Shown piece by piece: positions 36,207-44,948 of a stretch of DNA of 64,000 nt. The notes under the pieces are model-generated. The model saw nothing but the letters and a program-made list of their open reading frames with translations. It had not been told where the DNA came from and made no database searches. Source of the stretch: Blautia liquoris (lineage in GTDB: Bacteria; Bacillota; Clostridia; Lachnospirales; Lachnospiraceae); the NCBI RefSeq assembly GCF_015159595.1, contig NZ_CP063304.1:1612001-1676000 (forward strand). The letters are read 5' to 3'. Every line of letters begins with the position of its first letter. Position 1 is the first letter of the stretch. Position numbers and translations under genes: made by a program.

Positions 36207-36440
36207 TTAATTTTCTTTGGATAAATCGAATAAAGATTTGATCGCTGCTCCTACACCTAAAATTGAAAAAATCAACAGCATCCAGGGGGATGTTCCCAAC
36301 AGATGATCAAGAAACTTTCCAATCAGAACCCCCGTCAATATTGATGCAGCTATGGTGAATCCAATTTGAGAGATGCAAGTGAGAGCATATAAGGTTTTGT
36401 CGCCGTCAGGCTTTTGTTCCTTTTGGTGTCGCTTATGCAA
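36207..36440 (-). CDS. atpZ: AtpZ-like F-ATPase accessory protein
   Basis: The 77-residue protein has two membrane helices with the AtpZ/AtpI pattern SQIGFTIAASILTGVLIGKF followed by LLGTSPWMLLIFSILGVGAA. The start is a TTG at 36440, preceded by GAGGAGG at 8 bases; there is no ATG in frame. It is the first gene of the atp operon. In other bacteria AtpZ and AtpI together form an ion channel or c-ring assembly factor. Confidence 0.8.
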   Translation of the reverse strand: MHKRHQKEQKPDGDKTLYALTCISQIGFTIAASILTGVLIGKFLDHLLGTSPWMLLIFSILGVGAAIKSLFDLSKEN

Positions 36441-36465
36441 GATAGACGCCTCCTCGTTATTTAGT

Positions 36466-36547
36466 TTCCTTATGGAAACTTTCCGCTCAAGCGGTTATGA
36501 TAGCGATTCAGTTGTAGAAAATAGTGCCCCTACTTTCAGGACACTAT
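36466..36547 (-). promoter_or_regulatory. Structured leader of the atp operon
   Basis: Between the promoter and atpZ the leader can form three hairpins: 36521-36547 (ATAGTGTCC with GGGCACTAT, a 9-bp stem including one G-U, followed by TTTTC, terminator-like), 36483-36494 (CCGC/GCGG stem), and 36466-36481 (GTTTCC-ATAA-GGAAAC), which ends just before the ribosome binding site. It may control expression; no known riboswitch is recognised. Confidence 0.5.
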
Positions 36548-36565
36548 CCTTTGGGCTATATTAAA

Positions 36566-36595
36566 ATGTTATCATGAAAGTCAATATTATGTCAA
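36566..36595 (-). promoter_or_regulatory. Promoter of the atp operon
   Basis: Minus strand: perfect -35 TTGACA (36590-36595), 18-base spacer, -10 TAACAT (36566-36571) with TGA before it (extended -10). A second TTGACT lies 5 bases after the first. Leader length is about 120 bases. The region from 36596 to 36706 is AT-rich with nothing else recognisable. Confidence 0.6.
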
Positions 36596-36706
36596 GTATA
36601 AAACAATTACGAATGTATTACCTGTATGTGGAAAATTTACAAAAGTATTACTCTATAATAAAATTTTTATAAATACATAAAGTTTATATGAATTTTCGAT
36701 AAATTA

Positions 36707-38308
36707 TTATAATCCGAAGTGAGATTTAAAGATTTTTCTTGCCGCAGGCACTGCCACAGAACTTCCTGAACCGGCACTTTCAAGCATGACACATACCACA
36801 ATATCCCGGTCACCCGTGTCTGAAAATCCCACAAACCAGGAATGTGTTTTGGATGTCATGTCTCCATGCTCTGCCGAACCTGTTTTTCCGGCAATTGATA
36901 TTCCAAGATCATTTAACTTTCTGCCGGTTCCATGTGTAACAACACCCTTCATCAGGTCTTTTAACTGCTCCGCCTGGTCTTCAGTCATATATCTGGAATA
37001 TGCGTTCGGCTTGGTACTGCTGATCTGTGTTCCTGTGTGATTTTCTACTTTTTTGATAAAATTTGGAGTCATAGCTGTACCGCCATTTGCCACTGCATCA
37101 GCAATCAGAGCGATGTGAACCGGTGTCATAGTTGTATTTCCCTGCCCCACGGAAGTTTGCATAACCAGAGGGTCATCGGTTTGCTTATCAAGGCTGAATT
37201 TGCTTTTTGAGGATGGAAGGTGTAACTTCAGTGGTCTGCCGAAAGAAAGTTTTCCTGCCATTTGATCCCATTTATTTTTATCCAGATTCAATCCAATCTG
37301 AGCAAATGCACAGTTACAGGAATTTGCAAATGCCTCAGCGAAAGTCTCATGTCCATGGACAGCTCCGCCGGCACAATGGATCGTATACTCACCCGATGTG
37401 AGTTCACCAGTACAGTCAAAGGAAAAATTGTCAAACGTCTTATTCTGCTCGAGATAAGCCAGAGCAGTAACTATCTTAAACGTGGATCCCGGAGGATATA
37501 ACCCCTGCAAAGATCGATTTAAAAGTGGACTGTTTTCATTGTCAGTGCTGAGGGATTCCCAGTTTTCATCTAACTTGTTCGGATCAAAATCTGGTTTGCT
37601 CACATCGGCAAGAATGTCTCCAGTTTTTACATCCATAACAATCGCGGAGCCATTATAGTCTCCCAGCGCGTCATATGCCGCTTTTTGAAGCTCAGAGTTT
37701 AATGTAGTAACAACAGTGTCGCCGATATTCTTCTGATCCTTAAACTCATTCACAACCTGCTCCATGGGATCAGCGTGTGAAGTCAAAAGAGAAATTTCTT
37801 CTGATGATTCCAGACCGCCTCCGCCACCTCCGGTGTATCCAATTACATGAGCGAACTGTCTTTCGAAGGGATAAACCCGATGTTCCTTTCCATCCTGCGC
37901 GGTCTCTGTTTTTGCCAGTGTCTTACCATCGGAAGAGATGAGTTCTCCTCGAACCACATGTTCCTGATTTGACTTTGCCCGCTTATTATAAGGGCTGGTC
38001 TGATAAGTATCTTTTAGCTGAACGTTAAAGTATACAAGGTAACCAATTAAAGATAGAAAAAGAGCTACAAAGATATAAGATACAATCTGATAGGGCCTAC
38101 CAGTGGAGACTTTTTTTTGTCTGTTCTGCAATCTTGTCTTCGAGATCGTCTGCTCCGTGTTTTTTGCCTGATTCTCCTTTTGGTTTGTTCTTGTTGTTTT
38201 TGCTGTTCTTGTTGTTTCCTTTGTTTGATTTATTCTTTTTCGATTTGCTCTTTTTTTGTTTTCCGATCTGTTTTTTTCTGTTTTCTTCAAGCTCTTCACC
38301 TTCTTCAT
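36707..38308 (-). CDS. Penicillin-binding protein (PbpA/FtsI-like transpeptidase)
   Basis: The product crosslinks peptidoglycan outside the membrane. From ATG 38308 it is 533 residues: a very basic N-terminal tail (1-70), one membrane helix (about 74-94), a short pedestal with a glycine run, and a transpeptidase domain with STFK (275-278), SCN (330-332) and KTG (475-477). The basic tail overlaps the end of the FtsW-like gene by 212 bases in another frame. A TTG at 38131 would remove most of that overlap and give 474 residues; neither start has a strong ribosome binding site. Confidence 0.88.
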   Translation of the reverse strand: MKKVKSLKKTEKNRSENKKRANRKRINQTKETTRTAKTTRTNQKENQAKNTEQTISKTRLQNRQKKVSTGRPYQIVSYIFVALFLSLIGYLVYFNVQLKDTYQTSPYNKRAKSNQEHVVRGELISSDGKTLAKTETAQDGKEHRVYPFERQFAHVIGYTGGGGGGLESSEEISLLTSHADPMEQVVNEFKDQKNIGDTVVTTLNSELQKAAYDALGDYNGSAIVMDVKTGDILADVSKPDFDPNKLDENWESLSTDNENSPLLNRSLQGLYPPGSTFKIVTALAYLEQNKTFDNFSFDCTGELTSGEYTIHCAGGAVHGHETFAEAFANSCNCAFAQIGLNLDKNKWDQMAGKLSFGRPLKLHLPSSKSKFSLDKQTDDPLVMQTSVGQGNTTMTPVHIALIADAVANGGTAMTPNFIKKVENHTGTQISSTKPNAYSRYMTEDQAEQLKDLMKGVVTHGTGRKLNDLGISIAGKTGSAEHGDMTSKTHSWFVGFSDTGDRDIVVCVMLESAGSGSSVAVPAARKIFKSHFGL

Positions 38309-39602
38309 CTTCTCTTAATACATAAAGTCCCTGTATAATGGAAAGCATAATGATCGTTGACATCACGGAACTTCCTCCATAGCTGACCAGAGGCAGCGTG
38401 ATTCCCGTCATTGGTATGAATTTAGTAGTGCCTCCAATGGTCAAAAATACTTGAACCGCATATTCCACACCAAGGCCGATTGCAATCAGCCGATAGAAAT
38501 TTTTGCTCATTTTCATTGAAATGTTGACAATCAGCAAAAACGTACTCATGCAAAGCAATATGAGACAGATCGAAAAAAGAATTCCGAACTCCTCACTGAT
38601 TGCTGCGAATGTGAAATCATAACTTGCAAGAGGAATTGTATCTGGTTTTCCCTTAAACAGGCCTGTTCCAAACCATCCTCCTGCTGTGAGACCAAATAGG
38701 GCCTGTACAATCTGATACCCTTTTACCTTGTAATCGGCGAACGGGTCTCTCCATATCTCAACTCTTGTTCTGACATGTCCAAAGAGAAAGTAGGCGGCAA
38801 CGGAAGCGAGAACCAATGCCATCAGCCCTGCAAGTGCATATGAGGGCTTCTCGGTTGACACATAGACAATCACAAGGTAAGCCATAAAAAAGACCAGTGC
38901 TGTGCCGAGGTCTTTCGAAAGGACAAGTATTCCAACATGCATTGCAGCGACCACAGACGTGACAGCCACCTGCCTGATGTCGGTTTTCATCTGCAGCATG
39001 CCGGCGAGGAAAAAGACAAAGGTAATCTTTACAAATTCGGAGAATTGAAAATTGATTCCTTTAATTGTAATAGAAAGGTTAGCACCTCGGCTTCTGGCCG
39101 CAAAAACAAGTACAATAGCAAGCAGAAGAAGGCCGATCAGAGCATATGCCCAAGTGAGGTCTCTTACAAATTTTGCTTTTCTGATAATTACCGGAATCAG
39201 AAATGAGACTGCGGTAGACAGAGCAACAATCTGAATCTGTTTAAAGGCGTTATCGATTTTCAGTCGACTTAATATGATAAATCCAACAGACAGCAGCATG
39301 CACATATTATTCACAAGATTCATCGAGGCTTTTTTATATATCATGCGATAGAGCATCTGAGTGAAAAGGATGTATAGAAGAACACTGCCATACATGAGTA
39401 TCATCTTTACATCTTCTGTCTGGAGGAACATCACAAAAAAAGCCAGCAGGTCGAAAGAAAGCAGGATTATGATCTGCTTCCTGAAGATGTTTTTTCGAGT
39501 AGACTCCTTTTTCTTTGAAAGCACCAGAAATGATTCCATAGTAAACCAGATCATTAAAAGAAGCAGTATGTATTTTGATAATTCTACGATAACATTAACC
39601 AT
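38097..39602 (-). CDS. FtsW/RodA/SpoVE family glycosyltransferase
   Basis: The 501-residue integral membrane protein of the SEDS family polymerises lipid II. It shows the conserved LSKDLGTALVFF, GYQIVQALFGLTAGGWFGTG, DFTFAAISEEFGILFS and GITLPLVSYGGSSVMSTI segments. The C-terminus after residue 425 is an unusual Lys/Asn/Ser-rich cytoplasmic tail of about 75 residues. It pairs with the class B PBP that follows, the typical SEDS-PBP partner arrangement. ATG 39602 follows GAGG. Confidence 0.93.
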   Translation of the reverse strand: MVNVIVELSKYILLLLMIWFTMESFLVLSKKKESTRKNIFRKQIIILLSFDLLAFFVMFLQTEDVKMILMYGSVLLYILFTQMLYRMIYKKASMNLVNNMCMLLSVGFIILSRLKIDNAFKQIQIVALSTAVSFLIPVIIRKAKFVRDLTWAYALIGLLLLAIVLVFAARSRGANLSITIKGINFQFSEFVKITFVFFLAGMLQMKTDIRQVAVTSVVAAMHVGILVLSKDLGTALVFFMAYLVIVYVSTEKPSYALAGLMALVLASVAAYFLFGHVRTRVEIWRDPFADYKVKGYQIVQALFGLTAGGWFGTGLFKGKPDTIPLASYDFTFAAISEEFGILFSICLILLCMSTFLLIVNISMKMSKNFYRLIAIGLGVEYAVQVFLTIGGTTKFIPMTGITLPLVSYGGSSVMSTIIMLSIIQGLYVLREDEEGEELEENRKKQIGKQKKSKSKKNKSNKGNNKNSKNNKNKPKGESGKKHGADDLEDKIAEQTKKSLHW

Positions 39603-39611
39603 ATAAGTCCT

Positions 39612-41816
39612 CTATTCTACCCCTCGTTTATAATGTCCCTTCGTATATTCTCCTGCAAACTCATCCGACTGATAGTGCAGATACCTGGCGATATATCGTC
39701 TGGTTATTTCTTTTGTATTCTCATAATTTTCGATTGAAAATGAAAGGCGCAAGGATTTCATCCCAAGTGTTTTAATTTTTTCTGATTCCTTTAAAAGAAC
39801 CATTGGAACACTGTTGTAGATCACATTATAACATGTATTACAATAACATTGAACCGTAAATTTCTTGTTCTTTCTGTCTATGATTTCCATCGTACCGTCT
39901 GACTTTGCGCAAGATGAATAATTATTTTTTACACATTGTGCAGAAACCATCATAGGAAGGTAACCATACACAATCATTTCACTTTCAGTGTTATTACGCC
40001 TGGTCAGTTCGTGCTCATTCAATTCAAGCGGAGCTGTATTGTGACGCACGCCCTGTGCTCTGAAAAAGGACCAAGCTTGTCGGTTAAAGGTATACATATT
40101 GTGATCGAGAACCACAAATGATTCCAGATGATGAACTTTTAAAATTGCCAAGGACTCCAGATTTCTCACCAGAAATCCGCTTAATCCTCTTTGAATCAGT
40201 TGTTCCAGATACGGTTCCATATAGGACAAATCATCTGCACGGACAATATGTGGAAGGGACAGATAAACGTTTTTTCCAAGTGCAGACAGTTCTTCGATGC
40301 ATCGCGTCAGCTGTGAATAGAATCTATCAGTTCGAAACATCTGATATCCCAGATAAAGATCTGTAATTTCTTCAATTTGCATCAAAGCTTTTAACTGTTC
40401 CGCTTTTTCCACAGATGCTGTGATGACTGGAGATTTCTTGTCTTGACAAGATATAGGAAAGAATTCTGGCGTATTAAAGTCAGGAGCTGATCTGCGAAAA
40501 GTTATCAGAAGCTCCTGCTCCAGTCGATTTAGGGCATCTCTTTTTATTTCATTCAGAAATTGAATTGGTATAAATACATCATCTCCCATAAAAACAGCAA
40601 GATCTTCGAAGATAAAAGGAGTTTCTCCTGTTTTCATTAATTGTTTTCGTACTCTCTCTTCTGAAAGAGGCTGATTTTTTGCAGTCTGTACCCCTTCTTT
40701 TTCTACTGTAACCACGCACTCCGATAAATATAAGGTCAAAGTGGCTGGTACACCCGGATATAGTGTGAGGGTCCCCCGGATATTTTTTTGTGGTCTTTTA
40801 CCGCTGTACTGTTCGTGAATGTGGTTGTAAAGCTGCTCTTTTTGGGAAATCTCCTTAATTTTTGTCTTTTTGGGATCCTTTTTTTGATTTCTAAGTGCCA
40901 TCATATCAGGACCGTTTCGCTTTTTATAATATCCACTATTGAAACCATCACGGTTATAAAGGCTGAAAAGTATTGTAAGATCATGAGGATCCACCTTATA
41001 ATGGTCCGAATCCTTAAGATAAAGATCCAGATATTTTCGATAAATTTGTACGACCCCGGCAGTATACTCCGGCTTCTTCATACGGCCCTCTATCTTCAAA
41101 GAGGTGACACCAGCTTTGATAATATCGGGAAGGAGCTCAATGGTACACATATCTTTGGTGTTCAGTGTATATGAATTTTTGGTGTCACTTATTTGACGGC
41201 CGTTTTCACTGACCTTAAAGGGCAGCCTGCAAGGCTGTGCGCAGCGTCCCCTGTTCCCACTTCGACCGCCGATCAGGCTGCTGAACAGACACTGCCCTGA
41301 ATAACAGTAACAAAGTGCTCCATGAATAAAACTTTCAATTTCAATATTTGAACAGTCTGCTGTTTTTCGAATTTCATTCAGGGAAAGCTCTCTTGCGGTT
41401 ACAATTCTTTTAACACCTGCCTCTTCCAGCAATCTGGCACCGGCAGGACCCGTAATTGTCATCTGCGTGCTGCAGTGAATGGCAAGATCGGGAAACCACT
41501 TTCTGATTTGATATAACACTCCATAATCCTGCACAATCACTGCATCCAACCCGTGTTCGTAACATGGCTTAAGATAATGATACAATTCTTTATCCAATTC
41601 GTTTTGCTTTAACAATGTATTCACAGTCAGATATAGTTTTTTTCCGTATAAATGGACTTCATCGATGGCAGATAAAAGTTCATTTTCATCCGGATTATCT
41701 GCATATGCTCTTGCACCAAATTTAGATCCTCCAATATATACAGCATCCGCACCGGCCATAAGAGCCGCACGAAGAGCTTCATAAGAGCCCGCCGGAGCTA
41801 ATAATTCTGGTTTCAT
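39612..41816 (-). CDS. U32 family peptidase with DUF3656 domain
   Basis: The 734-residue protein starts MKPELLAPAGSYEALRAAL and contains the U32 segments YIGGSKFGARAYADN, HCSTQMTITGPAGA and the cysteine-rich ESFIHGALCYCYSGQCLFSS and NRGRCAQPCRLPF, which in related proteins ligate a cluster. The layout resembles RlhA, which hydroxylates 23S rRNA C2501 in E. coli, so RNA modification is more likely than proteolysis. ATG 41816 is chosen over an upstream extension because of the GGGAG site and family start. Confidence 0.88.
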   Translation of the reverse strand: MKPELLAPAGSYEALRAALMAGADAVYIGGSKFGARAYADNPDENELLSAIDEVHLYGKKLYLTVNTLLKQNELDKELYHYLKPCYEHGLDAVIVQDYGVLYQIRKWFPDLAIHCSTQMTITGPAGARLLEEAGVKRIVTARELSLNEIRKTADCSNIEIESFIHGALCYCYSGQCLFSSLIGGRSGNRGRCAQPCRLPFKVSENGRQISDTKNSYTLNTKDMCTIELLPDIIKAGVTSLKIEGRMKKPEYTAGVVQIYRKYLDLYLKDSDHYKVDPHDLTILFSLYNRDGFNSGYYKKRNGPDMMALRNQKKDPKKTKIKEISQKEQLYNHIHEQYSGKRPQKNIRGTLTLYPGVPATLTLYLSECVVTVEKEGVQTAKNQPLSEERVRKQLMKTGETPFIFEDLAVFMGDDVFIPIQFLNEIKRDALNRLEQELLITFRRSAPDFNTPEFFPISCQDKKSPVITASVEKAEQLKALMQIEEITDLYLGYQMFRTDRFYSQLTRCIEELSALGKNVYLSLPHIVRADDLSYMEPYLEQLIQRGLSGFLVRNLESLAILKVHHLESFVVLDHNMYTFNRQAWSFFRAQGVRHNTAPLELNEHELTRRNNTESEMIVYGYLPMMVSAQCVKNNYSSCAKSDGTMEIIDRKNKKFTVQCYCNTCYNVIYNSVPMVLLKESEKIKTLGMKSLRLSFSIENYENTKEITRRYIARYLHYQSDEFAGEYTKGHYKRGVE

Positions 41817-41874
41817 AGTTTTCAATTCTCCCATAGAAAAAGACAGAGGGGAAAGCATGCGCCATCCCCCTTTA

Positions 41875-42285
41875 TCACTGCTTTAAAAACTCTTCAAGTT
41901 CGTCACTTAACTCCCTGACTTTGCCGTTCAGTTCATCTTTTTCTTTTTTTAACTTTTCAATTTCATGATTTGTCTTTTCAAGCTGTATCTGGGCTGCAAT
42001 CAAATCATGTTTCATATCGTAGTTTTCTTTATCTTTTACTTCTATATCCTCTTCAAGTGACTCAGCCATATTCTTTGCTTTAAAATAATCATCAGCAACA
42101 TTTAAGCTTAACAGAGTATTCTTTGTCTCAGGCCGTTGTCTCTTGTATCCGGGAATTTGTGACAGCTCTGCTATCTTATTATTAAGATAAGAGGCCACTT
42201 TCTGAAGATATTCTTCGCTTTCATAACCGCTTAATGTGATGATTTTCCCATCTATTAATACCTTAGTCGTATTTTTCGCTGACAT
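41875..42285 (-). CDS. zapA: Cell division protein ZapA
   Basis: The 136-residue protein has the ZapA N-terminal domain (TTKVLIDGKIITLSGYESEEYLQKVASYLNN over its first 35 residues) and a long C-terminal coiled coil (residues 75-135). ZapA stabilises FtsZ filaments. It is placed between ruvB and the U32 gene in a continuous gene run. Confidence 0.88.
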   Translation of the reverse strand: MSAKNTTKVLIDGKIITLSGYESEEYLQKVASYLNNKIAELSQIPGYKRQRPETKNTLLSLNVADDYFKAKNMAESLEEDIEVKDKENYDMKHDLIAAQIQLEKTNHEIEKLKKEKDELNGKVRELSDELEEFLKQ

Positions 42286-42371
42286 CTGGCAACTGCTCCT
42301 TTGTATTTATACTTCTTATCCTTCATTTAAGTTTATCTCTTTTCTGATTTAAAAGCAAGTTCTTTCTGTAC

Positions 42372-43376
42372 TTACATTTCATCAGGAAGAGCTTTCCCCA
42401 GGTGGTGATAAGACAGAGAAGTAGCCACTCTTCCCCTGGGTGTACGGCTGATAAAGCCATTCTTTATCAAATAAGGCTCATACACATCTTCAATAGTTCC
42501 TGAATCCTCTCCGACAGCTGCAGCCAGAGTATCCAAACCTACTGGTCCTCCGTTAAACTTGTCAATCATAGTTAAAAGTATTGTCCGGTCTGTGGCATCC
42601 AGTCCGCATTTATCCACGTCCAACAGATTTAAAGATAAAGAAGCCACCTCCCGGGTGATTCTTCCATCGAACTTTACCTGGGCAAAATCTCTGACTCTTC
42701 GCAGCAATCTGTTAGCCAGACGAGGAGTACCTCTTGAACGTTTTGCCATCTCAACAGCACCGCTTTCTTCCATCTCGATATTTAGTATTTTAGCAGAGTG
42801 CATGATAATTGCTTTCAATTCATCTATCGTATAAAATTCGAGATGATGAATGACCCCAAAACGATCTCTGAGCGGCGCTGTCAACAGGCCTGCTCTGGTG
42901 GTTGCACCTACCATAGTGAATTTTGGCAGATCCAGCCGTATGGAGCGGGCGGAAGATCCCTTCCCAATCATAATATCGATTGCAAAATCTTCCATGGCCG
43001 GGTATAGCACCTCTTCCACCTGTCTGTTTAAACGGTGAATCTCATCAATAAAAAGAATATCTCCTTCCTGGAGATTATTCAGAATCGCAGCCATCTCTCC
43101 TGGCTTTTCAATGGCAGGTCCGGACGTCACTTTCATATGAGTTCCCATTTCATTTGCGATGATCCCCGCAAGTGTCGTCTTTCCCAGGCCGGGAGGGCCA
43201 TAGAAAAGTACGTGATCCAGAACATCGCCTCTTTGTTTTGCGGCCTCTATAAATATTTTTAAGTTTTCCTTTACTTTCTGCTGACCGATATAGTCTTCCA
43301 GGTATTGGGGCCTTAAGGAGCCTTCCGTTTCTAACTCTTCTTCCATCAAATCCGTTGTTATGATCCGTTGTTTCAT
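42372..43376 (-). CDS. ruvB: Holliday junction branch migration helicase RuvB
   Basis: The 334-residue motor protein has Walker [18 protein letters not shown], Walker [16 protein letters not shown], sensor [21 protein letters not shown] and the C-terminal winged helix with [17 protein letters not shown]. Full length. It follows ruvA by 64 bases. Confidence 0.98.
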   Translation of the reverse strand: MKQRIITTDLMEEELETEGSLRPQYLEDYIGQQKVKENLKIFIEAAKQRGDVLDHVLFYGPPGLGKTTLAGIIANEMGTHMKVTSGPAIEKPGEMAAILNNLQEGDILFIDEIHRLNRQVEEVLYPAMEDFAIDIMIGKGSSARSIRLDLPKFTMVGATTRAGLLTAPLRDRFGVIHHLEFYTIDELKAIIMHSAKILNIEMEESGAVEMAKRSRGTPRLANRLLRRVRDFAQVKFDGRITREVASLSLNLLDVDKCGLDATDRTILLTMIDKFNGGPVGLDTLAAAVGEDSGTIEDVYEPYLIKNGFISRTPRGRVATSLSYHHLGKALPDEM

Positions 43377-43440
43377 GAATATATAATATCTCCAATCTTG
43401 GTACCCGGGGATTTTTATGGACTTTGTGCCCGTACCCGTA

Positions 43441-44049
43441 TTATATGATGACTTTAAGAGCAGCTTTTATCATTGATTCAGCGTCCAGCCCCTCCTGTGT
43501 TCTGACTTTATTTACGGCCTGGAAGGCTTCCGTGTTGGAATATCCAAGAGAAACCAGGGCCTGTACCGCGTCTTTTGCTGCATCTGGTATTTCAGATGAG
43601 GTATTTAGTTTCTCTGTGTCAGAATATTTTTGTTCAAATGTCTCATCCAAAGAGAACTTATCTTTTAGCTCCAGAATCAGTTTCTGGGCTGTTTTCTTTC
43701 CGATACCCGGTGCTTTTGTGATAGCCGTTGTATCATCAGAGAGCACAGCAAATTTCAGGTCATTTGCCGAGAGTCCTGAAAGAATACCAATTGCTGCCTT
43801 CGGCCCGACTCCATTTACACCGATCAGCATACGAAATACTTCCAGATCATCTCTGGTCATAAATCCATATAACTGCAGAGCATCTTCCTTTACATGGAGA
43901 TAGGTATATATCTTAACCTCATCACCAATCCTTGGCTGACGGTCCATAACACTGCCAGGGACATATATCTGGAATCCAATTCCGTTCTGATCAAGTACCA
44001 GACAACCTTCATCCACATAATCAACAACTCCACATATATAATTAATCAT
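43441..44049 (-). CDS. ruvA: Holliday junction DNA-binding protein RuvA
   Basis: The 202-residue protein has an OB-fold N-terminus ([20 protein letters not shown]), helix-hairpin-helix motifs in [17 protein letters not shown] and [18 protein letters not shown], and a C-terminal UBA-like domain for RuvB binding. Start at ATG 44049 with GAGG; it overlaps the upstream gene by 8 bases. Confidence 0.97.
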   Translation of the reverse strand: MINYICGVVDYVDEGCLVLDQNGIGFQIYVPGSVMDRQPRIGDEVKIYTYLHVKEDALQLYGFMTRDDLEVFRMLIGVNGVGPKAAIGILSGLSANDLKFAVLSDDTTAITKAPGIGKKTAQKLILELKDKFSLDETFEQKYSDTEKLNTSSEIPDAAKDAVQALVSLGYSNTEAFQAVNKVRTQEGLDAESMIKAALKVII

Positions 44050-44539
44050 ATTTGTACAACCTCTTTCGAATTTCCATACATAAAAGCCCAATTAATAAAC
44101 CTGTCGTCACACCAGTGACGATCAGGGCCGGGAGATAATACATGATCTGGTTATTTTTTACCAAAGCTGAAGCTATAAGAATCTGACCAATATTATGGGT
44201 AACTCCTCCCGCGACGCTCACACCTGTAATACCAAAAACTGTTTGATGCTTTATCAAAGTCATGACAATAAGGCTTGACATCCCCCCTGCCAAAGAAAAT
44301 GCAATGCCAAACAAATTTCCAAATAAAAATCCCACGGCTAAAATTCTCACAATCTGTACCATGAAAGCTGCCAGGGGACCGAATTGATATAAAACAAGTA
44401 CAATAGCCAGGTTTGCCAGACCAATCTTCATTCCAGGCACAGCTGTAATGACCGGAAGTAGTGATTCAATGTATCCCAGCAAAATAGCCACTGCCGTATA
44501 AAGTCCAAGATATGTAATCTTTTTGATTTTCCTGCTCAT
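44042..44539 (-). CDS. Gx transporter family membrane protein
   Basis: The 165-residue protein has about five membrane helices and the Gx-transporter/heptaprenyl diphosphate synthase component I-like pattern (LGLYTAVAILLGYIESLLP, PGMKIGLANLAIVLVLYQFG, FSLAGGMSSLIVM). It resembles ECF transporter S components. In many Clostridia it is next to a NusG domain II gene and near rnf and apbE, as here. The substrate is unknown. Start ATG 44539 has GAGG 8 bases upstream. Confidence 0.85.
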   Translation of the reverse strand: MSRKIKKITYLGLYTAVAILLGYIESLLPVITAVPGMKIGLANLAIVLVLYQFGPLAAFMVQIVRILAVGFLFGNLFGIAFSLAGGMSSLIVMTLIKHQTVFGITGVSVAGGVTHNIGQILIASALVKNNQIMYYLPALIVTGVTTGLLIGLLCMEIRKRLYKYD

Positions 44540-44568
44540 ATTTCGGGCCTCAATTTTCTTCCTTCCTC

Positions 44569-44925
44569 TCAAGAGACAATCGTATCCGGTGTATCTGTCT
44601 GTCTGCTGTTAACAATTGTCATAGATACCCGGTTGGGGAGACAGATAATCGAGCCACCCGTATGATCCAGTGGTTTGTGGTGAACACAAATCTGATCTGG
44701 ACAGTCTGCACGGACCATCCAGACCTTTCCCTCTTGAATCTTACAAGTATTGGTGTTGTTAATCTTTATAATCTGGTCTCTATCGAGTCTGTAGACTCCA
44801 TACTCTTTTCCATCCACAGTTATTCTTAAGCTTTCACCCTCCGTTGAATCTCTATTTACAAAGAATGTCATAGCAAATGCTGCAGCCAATATGGCTGTAA
44901 TCAAAATGATATCTCTTTTTTTCAT
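44569..44925 (-). CDS. NusG domain II-containing exported protein
   Basis: The 118-residue protein has an N-terminal signal anchor (DIILITAILAAAFAMTFFV) and a NusG domain II-like beta fold with ITVDGKEYGVYRLD, ADCPDQICVHHKPL and IICLPNRVSM. The two cysteines of the CPDQIC motif are conserved in the family. The function is not established; linkage to apbE, rnf and the Gx transporter suggests a role in the membrane redox apparatus. Confidence 0.85.
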   Translation of the reverse strand: MKKRDIILITAILAAAFAMTFFVNRDSTEGESLRITVDGKEYGVYRLDRDQIIKINNTNTCKIQEGKVWMVRADCPDQICVHHKPLDHTGGSIICLPNRVSMTIVNSRQTDTPDTIVS

Positions 44926-44948
44926 ATGTACCTATCTTATCACAGGAA

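Noticed and set aside
38117-38338. Plus-strand open frames rich in Cys, Phe and Leu
   Set aside because: They are antisense shadows of the lysine-rich overlap between the SEDS and PBP genes and have no ribosome binding site.
40788-41174. Plus-strand open frame of 128 codons
   Set aside because: It is antisense to the strongly conserved U32 gene; its composition is that of a reverse-strand shadow.
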